From Agrostemma githago (lineage: Eukaryota > Streptophyta > Magnoliopsida > Caryophyllales > Caryophyllaceae): 64,000 nt of DNA. The stretch is taken from NCBI GenBank assembly GCA_958450325.1, contig OY288247.1, positions 55,121,701-55,185,700 on the forward strand, written 5' to 3'. The first letter of the stretch is position 1; each line of letters begins with the position of its first letter. The translations under genes were made by a program, and so were the position numbers. The notes below the pieces were generated by a model that was given only the letters and a program-made list of their open reading frames with translations, was not told where the DNA came from and did not search any database. Below are positions 45,242 through 57,622 of this stretch, piece after piece.

Positions 45242-48200
45242 GTCAAAAAAAATGAAATATAAAAATTATACATGCAAATACACAATTAAAATCATGAAAT
45301 ACCGAGTAACAACGACGTTATCTCTAATCCAAGTCGGAATCAACAATATAATCGTCGGCCTCGAGATCGTCCACAAATCCTACCAAACACGAAAATTGTG
45401 GCAGAAAAATACCATGAGAAAAACTCACAAAATCAAGGTAAATAACGATCGAAAACAACATCGTTTATTACCTTAACGAGAGAATCGGAAAAAGGACGAA
45501 TTTGACGATGAATTTGAGATGATTAAGACTCGAATTGAAGCAAAAATAATTCTAGAGAGAGAGGGGGAATGCCACGGCCAAATGAGGGAGGAAGAAGGAT
45601 TTTTTTAAAACTTTTGATAATTGAAAAAAATAATGTAAGGAAATGGATGGTTTCCTAGTTTTAAATTGGATTAAAGATTGATGAAATCAAGGTGAGAAAA
45701 GAGTGAGGGGAGCCGGCCAACATAAGTGAGGGAGGAGTATGAAGAGTTCATAATAATGCACCAAATAAATGAAAGAAAATAACCTGACGTTTACGGTTTA
45801 ACGTGATAAAGTAAAACGTAGTAAAATTGTGATAAGAAGCTTTGTGGGTCCAAAATATGGGGAAAATGTCTCAAATGATTTGTAAGGTGATAAAAAGTAT
45901 AATCGTCAAATAGTTAAAGGCATTTAAAAGTAATTCGAGTAAACCTCGCGTAAGACAACAATTATTCGCGAAACTTCATATTAAAAACATAAATGGCTAA
46001 ATTTTCGTAAATAAAAATATTTACTAGTTGAAAATATTATATAAATGTATTTAAACATTTTTAGGAAAAGGAATAACTTAAATATGAGCTTAAAAACGTC
46101 AATTCGAAGAGAAATAGAATTCCTCGCGGAAAATTAATTAGTTTACGAAGAAAATCAAATAAATAGATTTAAAAGAATTAAAATCTTTTAAAATAAAAAT
46201 AAATAACATTAAACTCAAAATTGAAAATAAGCTTGGAAAGATGATGAAACATAAGGCCAAAATTTGACAGAGTTATGACGAAGTCATAACGGAAAGGACA
46301 AAATGCAAGGAAAATAGCAGGTGTTACAATCCTCCCCACTAAAAAAACGTTTCGTTCTCGAAACTAAGATTAAGCAGAAAGGAACTCGAGGTTTACGTTA
46401 CTCGAAGAGATGAAAATACCTATTCCGCATAAAAACAATTTTGATTTTAAAGAAATTTTTACAACTTTTAAAGTGATACGAAATCGAATACAAATATTTA
46501 TTCCAAGAGGATTAAAATATTTTAAATTAATGAAATCATAATGTAAAGTTATTTGATAAAATATCGACGTCAAATAACATTGTAAACGAACTCGAAGAAA
46601 ATTGGGTAACCTAACATTTTCAAAACAAAAGTAAAATTTGGTTAAGAGATTCGATAATAATTCTTTTTATGGTGAAACAAAATTTTGTTTGGAGAAATCA
46701 AAATTTGTAGTTAGTAAAAATCAAACTAGTCATCAAACATTTCCAATAACAGATTCAATAGTCCACCAGCAATAAAGTGAAACTAATTCCAAATTGTTAA
46801 AATTTCGGAAATGTTATCAAAGTAATTATGGAAGTTTTCAAAAATATTATCAAACTTGAACATTCAAAATAATTTCGACAATGTTAAAACGCTTTACATA
46901 ATAATCCTATAAAAATTGAAGTATTTGGAAATATGAAAGTCTTCATAATATTTTGGTCGCTAAAAAAAAATCAAAAATTGAAATAATTTCAAAATAATGT
47001 AAAAATAAAATATTAAGACATTTTGAAACAGATCTTAATATAAATATCAACCTAAGATAAAACAAAAGTGAAGTATAAAGTTCTTAAATTATAATTAAAA
47101 AATGTTAAATTTCACGATAACCCAAAATGTTAAATTGTTCAAAGTTTTTACAAAATGGAGAGTTTTAAAATTTGAAATTATGCTTTAAAATGTTAGAATT
47201 TCATGAAAATCAAAAATTTGTAGATTAGTTAAACTTTTCATAACACAAGTTTGGGGAAAATAATAAATGGATAAATAGAGCTAAAGTCAACGACAAATCG
47301 AAACAAAAGTTTTTAAACCCGATAAAGAAGTCGAAAGGGATTGGCTGATGAAGAAGAAGAAGCGGGATTCAAGAGAAGCTAAGGGGAGGACGAATTTGAT
47401 AGCCAAATAGAACTCTCAAGAATTGAAGAATAAATTAACCATCTCGAGATTCTCAGTATGACTTCCACAACACGGGTTCCTAATGTCCATCAAATAACCT
47501 TAAATCCAATATTAGGCACTAGGTGGTACTACTCGGTCACAATCTCCAAAAATGTCTTACATGACTATCCAATCGTTCAAGCAACACGATACTAATCCAC
47601 AAATACTTTAGAATCAAATTCATAACTAAGATTCCAACGGTTAACAAAACATACCCAAACCCTTGATCGATAAGGCTCCTAATTTCAAACTCATAAGGTT
47701 TGAACTCGAGGTATGCTCCAAATTTCTCGAGTAAGGAACACTAAACAAGGTCCACCAATATAACAATGCTCGGGCACAGAATCCTCAAAATTATTACCAA
47801 CATGTTTATAATGCCACAAGTAAAGAAGTTGGGGAAAGTATAACAAATCCTCAAACACGCTCAAACCTATAGGCCGGTAATGGCGCAAACACTCAAATCT
47901 TCAAACACGTCATAGGGCTAAGGTTTCTAAAAATTCCACCAAATTTCATATTGTATCAGCGAAACCACCAAAATATTTATTAACTCAACGAAGCCACAAT
48001 CTCGTTGGTCTAAGGTTATAACAGTCCCAATAAGATGATCCGTGTTATAGTATTCCTCAAAACAGCACAATAAAACCAAACTGTGATTGTGCAAGATAGT
48101 TCTCTTCTCCAGGGACAATAACAATTTATCCCAGTTAGATCACTCAACTCCAAAGTTCAAAGGTTACAACCTTAAACGACGATCAACGATCTAATCCTTA

Positions 48201-49401
48201 AGAAATACGGGTAATCTATGTCAACCAAAATTTCTAACGACATTAATGAAAACCTTCAATGGTACCACAACACTCAGGCTAACACCTTAAACAATACTCT
48301 ATGTTCCCAAATATTCGCGATGCATCCATTAAATAAGCATTAGGTAAGAATCCAAAGTTGTAATATTATCAGTTACACTTAGTTTGGTTCTAGGTTAGGT
48401 ACTAGGTATTGTGGACATGACGTACGTCCACCCCGACGCGGCCACGCGCGGGTTTGGGTAGGCGAATGAATCTCGTGGTAAGATTGTTCTCGGGTTCGAA
48501 ATTTAAGTCAAAATGGAGTCGCCACCGAATTTTGTGGTTATTCGGAACCATACGAGCCCACTCTATGTCGTCATGGGCTATACACAAAGTAAGCCCACTT
48601 CGATTTCAGAGTTCATTGGGCTCGTCCCTTTGCATTGCAATATCGATACCGTTTAAACCGGCTTTCGTATATAGAATGACTCTCGTGCGCCAAGGGTCTC
48701 GGACATCCGGAAACCAAAGGTTCTGAGTAAGGGGTGAGGGTACGTGTTTGGAAGCCCACTAAGGACACCCAACCCCGCCCGCACATGGCGGCCTCTACTA
48801 AGACATCGTTCGTGTTCGTGTGCGCGCGCTAGTAAAACGATTAAATGATATGCAAACAGCGTTTTCGGGCCAAGCATGAATAGTATGTGAACTATGTCAT
48901 TTAATGCATCTTAATTATGGTCGAAATGATTTAGCATGCGAGGTTCATTTATAAAGCGATAAGCAAGTAAATAAATGAAACTCAAAAATAAATAACATAC
49001 AAGTTACACGGGCGGAAATACAACCCGGCCAATACAAAAATTACAAGCGATATAGAAACGGAATAATAAATAATAAAAGGTTAGGAACGGACCCGTATTT
49101 GCACTAGACCGTGAACCATGTGAATGGACGAACCCCGATTAAATACACATTGCGTTGTGTATTAAACGAAGGACTGAGACATAGGACCTAAGCGTGATGC
49201 TAGCCCGATCCTATGCCCCGATGCCTTGTCCCGACTTATCACGTCGAAAAATCGATCAAAGTCGTTATAGTGTCGTGATAAGCGTGGGTTTTGAAAAAGG
49301 GAAAGTCACGTGATTGTCTTTACACGTGATGACTAACGTCGATAAAAGGACGAGGCTTGAAATGCGTGTCAAAGCCCTCGGTTTTCTGGGTTACAGGACC
49401 C

Positions 49402-49506
49402 ACTCGGTCGAGTCATGGTCTGACTCGGTCGAGTCTGTCCTCGAAAAGGGGTCTGCCCAGTTTTATGGGCGCTACTCGATCGAGTAGCCTACGTACTCGG
49501 TCGAGT
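49402..49506. repeat. Palindrome cluster in solo LTR C (downstream)
   Basis: Sites at 49402, 49423, 49474 and 49495: two pairs, each 21 bp apart, with a pair-to-pair distance of exactly 72 bp. Confidence 0.92.
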
Positions 49507-50303
49507 AGCCCCTGTACGAGTGTCAACTCGTTTCGTTTTTGGGTTCAAAAATCGACGGTCGGTCAAATTAAATACAAATATCGCATGATTTGAATTTAAC
49601 TTGACCTCCGGTACTATAATCGTGTACATGTACGATTATAATACCGTTGTCGAGACTTTATGAAAACGTTTATATTAGAAATTTTGAATTAGCAACGGAA
49701 TGCGTCCCTCTACGTCACGACATCAAAACTAACCCTTTCGGGTTATGTGATGTCGGTTTTCGTGTCAACGGGTTCCGTACTAATTAAAATGGAATTAAAT
49801 ACGTTCAACTTCGACCGGTTGCGATCACGTCACGCCCTTGAGTACATTGGGGCGGGGCTCCTCGAAAGGGCTCCACCTCGGTCGTTACTCGTAAAGGGAT
49901 TAGACGGACTTTAGGCAAACATCGTAGTCAAACGGATTTAGAACCGGATTTTGATACTAGTATAGATGTAATATGAACAATAGAAAAAACGTAAATAAAA
50001 GAGTAACAAGGATCAAAATGGGGTTTAGGACACCCTCAACATACATGCTTAGTAGGGACCTCGGAAATGGACTCGTAAATAGTGACGGGACGTCGGAGTA
50101 CCGAGGATGTATGCAAGTTATGGTGTGTATGGGTATATGTGTGTGTGTTTGTCATTTTTTCGAGGGACAAGGGACTCGGTTTTTTGTGTGTAGTACTTAG
50201 GGTTACTAAGACTTGTAGTGTAGAGAGTATGGCTGAAAATGTAAGGTAAATGTAGGTTAAAACCTTAGGAAAAACTTGTGTCAAATGTGTGGGGGTCGTG
50301 GGG

Positions 50304-50312
50304 TATTTATAG
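50304..50312 (-). promoter_or_regulatory. TATA box of solo LTR C
   Basis: The minus strand reads CTATAAATA just downstream of the 50336-50442 palindrome cluster. Confidence 0.65.
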
Positions 50313-50335
50313 AGTTTACCCAACGACCTAGGGTC

Positions 50336-50442
50336 ACTCGATCGAGTGGCCCTAGTGCACTCGGTCGAGTGCCCTAGAAAATGGGCCTGATCCGGTTTTT
50401 GACGCTCCACTCGTCCGAGTGGGTCAATCCACTCGATCGAGT
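50336..50442. repeat. Palindrome cluster upstream of TATA, solo LTR C
   Basis: Sites at 50336, 50359, 50409 (one base off) and 50431; spacing 23 and 22 bp within pairs and 73 bp between pairs. Confidence 0.88.
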
Positions 50443-53336
50443 GGGTCAAGCAAATCGAGACAAAATAGGAAAGAATTGATTTTGTTGTTTTGATTGATTT
50501 TTTGAATTTTGGATTTGTGCGCCAGCCGAACCTGGCTGATTTATGAGACGGTTTCGTCTTTGACCGGGTTTTGACCCGGTCACTAAAAGACGGGATTTAT
50601 TTTTGGTGTCGGTTTTGGCCCAAATTAGTCTCATTTTGCTCGGAACGGCCCACTGGGCCTGGATTTGAGGTCTGTTTTGTGAGATTATTACTCCGCTAAA
50701 AGTCCATGTCAGATATTATTGATTTCGGGTCCAAATCCGAGTATACTAAGTCATGTTTGCGTTCGATCATCATCGGGTGTTTGTCGGGAACTGATATAGA
50801 CACTAGCAGGCAAAATGCGGGTGTCTACAGGTATCCATCAAATATGACATACTCTTACTACTCCAAAATATATCCAACTCTAAGAACCCCAAAATAATCA
50901 AGGTAACCTATAACCCAAGGTTCAGTGTCTAAAGTATCATCCTAATTCCATCAAGCTAACATTTTGCTATTCAAATTAATCCTCAAGAATTTCTCACATG
51001 CTTAGAAGATAGGGCAGACTCAAAATCCTCAAACCAGGTAACAAGGGTTTACCAAACATCAAACATCCATAACATTTCACGGGGTTCACTGAGGCGAAAA
51101 TCGGTCAAACCAAAGAATCTCAAGAGGAAAGATGGTAAAGTAGGAGAATTAATCGAAGACTTATCACAAGAGTGAAGACAAGAGTTTATAAGAGAAGAGT
51201 TAGAAGAAGTAGAGGAAGGAAGGGAGAAATCGATGATCCTATAATACTAAGTTCTAGAACCAGAGGAAAATCTTCGGACCTCCAGAGTTCACGAGGGAAC
51301 TAAAAGGATTACTTTATCTTCTTGTAGAGGAACGAGCACACAAGTCTTGGGTCGCTCCATCTGGATCTACTACTGCAAGGTCACGGAACAGGGATCTACT
51401 CTTGATAATTTAACCTGTAGCTTGAGTAAACTAAACCGGAGCTGAAAAGTCACCATCGACATCTTTCTTGGAGCACCAAGTTGTCAACTCGAGTCAGCAG
51501 GCGTTGAGAGTGCTAAGCAGGTCTTCTCCCGATCTGGAGCAGCATATCAGCATCTTGTTCTTTCATCTTTTTCTCGATAAAAGAAACAAATATTCAATGC
51601 TAGTCATTGAGTTACAAGCACAAATAATCCTAACAGTTAAGTCCTTATTTGTTTCTACCCATTTCTAATAATATTTTTATTTACTGTTTGAATAATTTAC
51701 TGGTATTTTCCTTAATTTCAGGTTAAGAGTTGGGTGTAGTGATGCTCTGATATCAACTGTAATCCCCTAAAAAAATCTAACGCGATACAGTGGCGGAAAC
51801 ACTGTAGAGTCGGGATTAAAACACACTGTAACTATGTCTTAAAAATTAAAATGGTAAAGTCAAACAATAGGCCATGAATAAAAATGACCAGAATTTAAAA
51901 CAATCCATTAAAGGGGTATGAACAATCCATAAGACAAAATTATTAAATTAAACAAGCAGGATCCACACTGCTCGCTAGCCCACACCCGGAAACACGTATA
52001 CCTGCCAAGTTAAAACATAACAGACACAATCAGTGGGGAGCAACGTCAACGTTCTCCCAGCCATATAAAAGGATTTTAAAACTGTAATTACTACTATAGA
52101 AAAATAGTAAAAATAAAACAGTAAAAAATTATAATGAAAATAAGCTTTTAGTGAAAAACATCACGTAAGGAAACATTATAACAAAAATGAGTTTTCGAAG
52201 AAAACATAAAATATTTTGCCAACATGCAAACCAAATCATATCGATAATAATAAAAATATTCAAAATGGCGCTATGGACAGGATTAGTGTAGACGGCAAGA
52301 CTTTCACTAGGTGAATACTAAAACTAGGTTCGAGAACTTAGTTCAAACAAATCAAACTTCGATCTCTAACTAGGCTACTCAACCAGAATAGGACGGCAAC
52401 TTATAAATGTGTGGCCCTAGTTTAAGACAATGCACACCCCTCCTGGGATTACCTGTTACCCAGTTCAACTTATGACGGCTACTTACTGCGAGGCCTAAGC
52501 TTAAGGTCCAAATGTACACAACTCTCGAGATACCTATCATCCGGTTTGTGGACATGACATAGGTCCACCCCGACGCTGCCACGCGCGGGTTTGGGGAGGC
52601 GAATGAATCTCCATATGAGAATGGATCGAATTGAAATTTAAATCTAAGTGGAGTCGCCACCCAACTTTGTGGGAGTTCTAGCCCATTCGAACCCACTCTA
52701 TGTCGTAGTGGGCCGTGTACAAAATACGGCCCATTTCCGATGTCAGAGCTTATTGGGCTCGTCCCTTTGCATTGCAATACCGATACCGTCACTACCGGTT
52801 ATCGTGTATTGAATGACTCTCGTGCGCCAACGGTTTCGGGCATCCGAAAAACGAGGTTCTGAGTAAGGGGTGAGGGTACGTGTTGGGAAGCCCACAAAGG
52901 ACACCTAACCCCGCCCGCACATTGGCGGCCTCTACTAAGATACCGAGTGACTTTCTAATACGCGCGTTAGTTGAACGGGAAAATACTTATGCAAACATTG
53001 TTTTCCCCTAAGCATGTGAGAAATTGAAAAGGGTTTCTATGTCGATTTAATGCAACTAATACTAACGTCGAAGTTGAATTTTAGCATGTGGGTTCATTTT
53101 AGTATAATAAAATAAACAAAGCAACTCGACAAGAGAACAAACGGTTAGTAACGGTATAACGATATTAACGGTTTGCAAATTATTGAATGATATTGAATGA
53201 TGTAAACGTGATGCATGGTTTTTGAAAAAGTAATAGAACACGTGATTTATTTGACACGCGTTGACCTAAGTCATAAAAAAAATTATCGAAACCAGAAGAC
53301 GATGTAGGACTCACGGTTTTGACGTGATAAAGGGCC

Positions 53337-53533
53337 GCTCGACCGAGTCATTGAGGGACTCGACCGAGTGGGCCTCTGAAAAGGGTTCTGTCCGGATTTG
53401 GTGACGTCACTCGACCGAGTTATGAGGGAACTCGACCGAGGGCACGGCCACTCGATCGAGTCATGGCGAGACTCGACCGAGTGGTTGTCAAGATAGCATT
53501 CTGTCTCGCTTTTGGGGTGCCACTCGATCAAGT
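53337..53533. repeat. Palindrome cluster in solo LTR D (downstream)
   Basis: Sites start at 53337, 53358, 53409, 53430, 53450, 53471 and 53522, several with one base off. Pair spacing is 20-21 bp and module spacing about 72 bp. Confidence 0.88.
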
Positions 53534-54384
53534 GCCCCCTGTACGAACCAAGGTTCGCTTGCAATTCATTATTGATTTCGAAATTGCTTTTGATTTTTGA
53601 TAATTCGATGAGTTTGTTGAGTCGGGCATAAATATTGTGGAATTTATACTCGAGACTTAACTTCGATACTCGTCATATCCCATATTCGATTAGTGAATCG
53701 ATATGGAATACTAGAGTGGAAACAAAAGAAAATCGCTTTAAGTCGTTTTAAGTTAACTATCGCGATATAAATAGATTTCCTCCGCGTTTAATAATGTCTT
53801 AATTCTAACGAATTGTATGACAATTATTTTAGCATCAACGAAAATCGCGTTAGTTAATCTATTTGACTAGATCATTAGATTCAACATCCAATTACGGAAT
53901 TGGTATCGAATCTAATAGATCGACACTTTACTTGAATTAAAAAAAATTGATTCCCTCGGCTTCTCCGACATCGTAATGAATCCCTAGGGATTATGTGATG
54001 CCGGATCCGCATCAACGGGTTTCGACCCTTATAAAAAAAAGTATTTGTTTTGAAAAGGGTTTTAGGAAATCGGTGAAGTATGCGATTAATGATAATAATG
54101 CGGATAAAAAAAAAAACGACAATGACGACGAAAGACGCGAGAAAGACGAGAAAGGAGAAGAAAAAAGGGGTTTTTACACCCTCAATCTACATATTTCTTA
54201 TGCTCGGACGGGACTCGTAGTTGTGGCTTGCACGGGAGTATCGAGTATGTAGGCTAAGTTGTGGTGGTTAGGGTTTTGAATTCCTAAAGCTAGGTTTAGG
54301 GTTTGCTAGTGTAGTATTAGGGTTTGATTATGGTAGAATTAGGGTTGAACAATTGTGTGAAAAGTTGTGTTGCACGGGGTGTTT

Positions 54385-54390
54385 ATATAG
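54385..54390 (-). promoter_or_regulatory. TATA box of solo LTR D
   Basis: TATATA in gtttatataggc, about 30 bp from the nearest palindrome. Confidence 0.6.
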
Positions 54391-54418
54391 GCATAGCCAA
54401 TGTACCCCGTCTAGGGTT

Positions 54419-54522
54419 ACTCGACCGAGTAGCCCCTGGACTCGGTCGAGTGGCCCATTGTGCCAGCAGTCGGGCTTGGATGAGGGCCCACTCGATCGAG
54501 TGGGCTGAGCACTCGATCGAGT
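54419..54522. repeat. Palindrome cluster upstream of TATA, solo LTR D
   Basis: Sites at 54419, 54440, 54490 and 54511; 21 bp within pairs and 71 bp between pairs. Confidence 0.92.
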
Positions 54523-57500
54523 GGCTCAGCTGGATCGCGCGGGTCCAGTATTTTGGACCATGGCTTTGGTATTTGATGGGTTTTATGTTTGGGCTACACT
54601 TTTGAATGTTTGAATGGCTGTTTTGTATGTCTCGGAAACGACTTTGACCGGGGTTGACCCAATCGCTAAAAGTCGATTTTATTTCTGGTGTCAGTTTTGA
54701 CCAAAATTAGTCTTGTTTGACTGGAAACGACCCACTGGGCCTGAATTTGAGGTCAATTTTGTGAGATTTGTACTCCATAAGTGCTTAAGCCAGCAACTAA
54801 TGGTTTTGAGCCCATATCCGAGCGCGTAGAAACACGTTAGCGTCCGATCATCATCGGGTGTTTTTTGCAAACTGCTATAAAAACCTGGCAGTCAAAATGC
54901 GGATGTCTACACAGTTCAACGACCAATGTACCGATTCTTGATACACTTGCCTTATAGTTGATGGCAAAAACGTAGACCCTAGAATATATTACTCTAACCT
55001 CACACTTGTCCATATTCCATAACTCCGAAACAAAGCCATTATCGATATTCAAAGATATAATCATTATAAACAATAGGAGAACAAAAGGAAAAAGGCTCAC
55101 TTTCAAAAGAGGAAACTTTCTATTTTAGGAAACTTCTATTTTTAGAAACTTTACTAAAATAGCATCATATCAAAATAGTGAAAATGAAAGTTTATACTAG
55201 TACAACACTTTAGTAAATGATATAGATTTATAAAACTAGTACTTTCGGCCTTAACGATATTAATTATCAAAGTGAGAGCATTTAGGTTTATGAAATTATT
55301 AAAATATCTTGCAAGGGTTTATAAAATGATTAAAAATGTTTTGAACATTTTAATACTACTAATCAGGGTGTTTTAAAATTTTACGAAACTAAAATTCCCT
55401 AATTAGTATTAGTTTCGACAATACTATTATAAATAGGGTATACGACAAATGTCCATTTAAATATTTTAACGTCTTTTATTTAATTAAATCAATGAATATA
55501 TTTAGAGTATCTTAAGGTGTGATTTAACTCTAAAATTTTCAGATTTAAATATTTTCAAAATGGCTGGAAAAATAATTCTTTTAGGTGAAACGGATCGTTA
55601 TAACGATGAATCGTAATTTTGTCCAAAAATCAATACTTATCAATTAAAAACTCTAATAAATAGTACAAAAATTACGTAAAATAGCTAAAATATATTTATG
55701 GACATTCTTTCCAGAAAAGAAAATTTTCCAGAATCCTAAAACTCGGTTTTTAAAGCGTTTTCCCGTTAATCGTCTAATCTTGGCAATACCGATTAATAAA
55801 AATAGTAATTACCAAACGATTTACGTATTAATATCCAAAATTATTATTAAACTTAAAAATCATGACTTTCCAGAATCTACCATTTTTCTAGATATCCAAA
55901 AATTCCAGATTTAATAAATCCCGTCAAAACCGTCGTTAAAACCCGTTTTCACAATTAACGATTTCATTAATAAAACTTATCGTTCCTAACATTTTATTAA
56001 AGCACTAAAAATCATAAAATTACATTTTATTATGAAATCATCAGAATCATATATTTTTCCAGATTAACCAAAAGACCAGAAATTGAGAATCTAAACGACA
56101 AACACGGTTTTAACGATAAACGATGATTTAAATTTATTAATTAATTCATCCACTTAAAAATTCCTAAAATTTATCAAAATATTCATAAAATTCTATTTCA
56201 TCAGAAATATTCACCACGTCAAAAATCAGATTAAAATAAAATGTTTAAGTACTAGAACTAAAAATTGGCTTTTAATCGTTTTTGTCCGTAAACGGTAATA
56301 ATTCAATAATCGATAACTAAAATATCATAAAAATACTAAATTATTAAAAAATCATCAAAAACATTATTTTTACAGAATATAAACATATATTACATGTTTA
56401 GGGCGAATATTACGATTTTACAAATTAATACGACGATTTAATCGTTAATCTCGTAAAAGCGATGAAAATAACGAAACATGCAAATTTCAACTTTTTTTTA
56501 AAATTTCCAGATTATAAGACATATATATATTGTTAAAAAAATGAAATATAAAAATTATACATGCAAATACACAATTAAAATCATGAAATACCGAGTAACA
56601 ACGACGTTACCTCTAATCCAAGTCGGAATCAACAATATAATCGTCGGCCTCGGGATCGTCCACAAATCCTACCAAACACAAAAATCATGGCAGAAAAATA
56701 CCATGAGAAAAACTCACAAAATCAAGGTAAATAACGATCGAAAACAACATCGTTTATTACCTTAACGAGAGAATCGGAAAAAGGACGAATTTGACGATTA
56801 ATTTGAGTTGATTAAGACTCGATTTGAAGAAAAAATAATTCAAGAGAGAGAGAGAGGGAGGAAGTGCCACGGCCAAATGAGGGAGGAAGAGGGATTTTTT
56901 TTAAACTTTTGATAAATGAAAAAAATGATGTAAGGAAATGAATGGTTTTCTAGTTTTAAATGGGATTAAAGATTGATGAAATCAAGGTGAAAAAAGAGTG
57001 AGGGGAGCCGGCCAACATAAGTGAGGGAGGAGTATGAAGAGTTGATAATAATGCACCAAATAAATGAAAGAAAATAATCTGACATTTACGGTTTAACGTG
57101 ATAAAGTAAAACATAGTAAAATTGTGAAAAGAAGCTTTGTCGGTCCAAAATATGGGGAAAATGTCTCAAATGATTTGTAAGTTGATAAAAAATATTATCG
57201 TCAAATAGTTAAAGGCATTTCAAAGTAATTCGAGTAAACCTCGCGTAAGAAAACAACTATTCGCGAAACTTCGTATAAAAAACATAAATGGCTAAATTTT
57301 CGTAAATAAAAATATTTACTAGTTGAAATATTATATAAATGTATTTAAACATTTTTAGGAAAAGGAATAACTTAAATCCGAGCTTAAAAACGTCAATTCG
57401 AAGAGAAATAGAATTCCTCGCGGAAAATTAATTAGTTTACGAAGAAAATCAAATAAATAGATTTAAAAGAATTAAAATCTTTTAAAATAACAATAAATAA

Positions 57501-57622
57501 CATTAAACTCAAAATTGAAAATACGCTTGGAAAGATGATGAAACATAGGGCCAAAATTTGACAGAGTTATGACGAAGTCATAACGGAAATGACAAAATGC
57601 AAGGAAAATAGCGGGTGTTACA

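Larger units (their letters stand above)
27391..46328 (-). mobile_element. Family B LTR copy L3, interrupted by Tat element
   Basis: The LTR halves are 27391-29308 and 44905-46328, about 3337 bp joined. It is shorter than L2 because about 170 bp are missing at 27690-27697 relative to L2 11420-11600, with a few matching bases at the junction. It ends GCAGGTGTTACA-like at 46328. It carries an expanded AT microsatellite at 45215-45241 and the dyad at 46272-46290. Confidence 0.85.
48410..50829 (-). mobile_element. Solo Tat-type LTR C (2420 bp)
   Basis: Edges TGTGGACATG and GTGTCTACA, with the exact duplication ggtat at 48405-48409 and 50830-50834; sister units read actaggtatccatc without interruption. 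It contains both palindrome clusters, a minus-strand CTATAAATA TATA box at 50304-50312 and the conserved block at 48677-48802. Its clusters have fewer sites than the complete element. Confidence 0.93.
46329..51757 (-). mobile_element. Family B internal region Int3, interrupted
   Basis: Same internal sequence as Int1, about 3004 bp once the solo Tat LTR (48410-50829) is removed. The primer site at 51744-51755 carries one change. Non-coding. Confidence 0.8.
52547..54911 (-). mobile_element. Solo Tat-type LTR D (2365 bp)
   Basis: Edges TGTGGACATG and TGTCTACA. The flanks are cggtt (52542-52546) and cagtt (54912-54916); sister LTRs read cacccggttcaac, so one base of the right duplication has changed. 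It contains both palindrome clusters, a TATA motif at 54385-54390 and the conserved block at 52815-52940. Confidence 0.9.
51758..57622 (-). mobile_element. Family B LTR copy L4, interrupted
   Basis: Runs from TGTAATCCCC (51758) to GCGGGTGTTACA (57622), about 3495 bp without the solo Tat LTR at 52547-54911. It shows the empty site for the complete Tat element near 56205-56220. Dyad at 57566-57584. Non-coding. Confidence 0.85.
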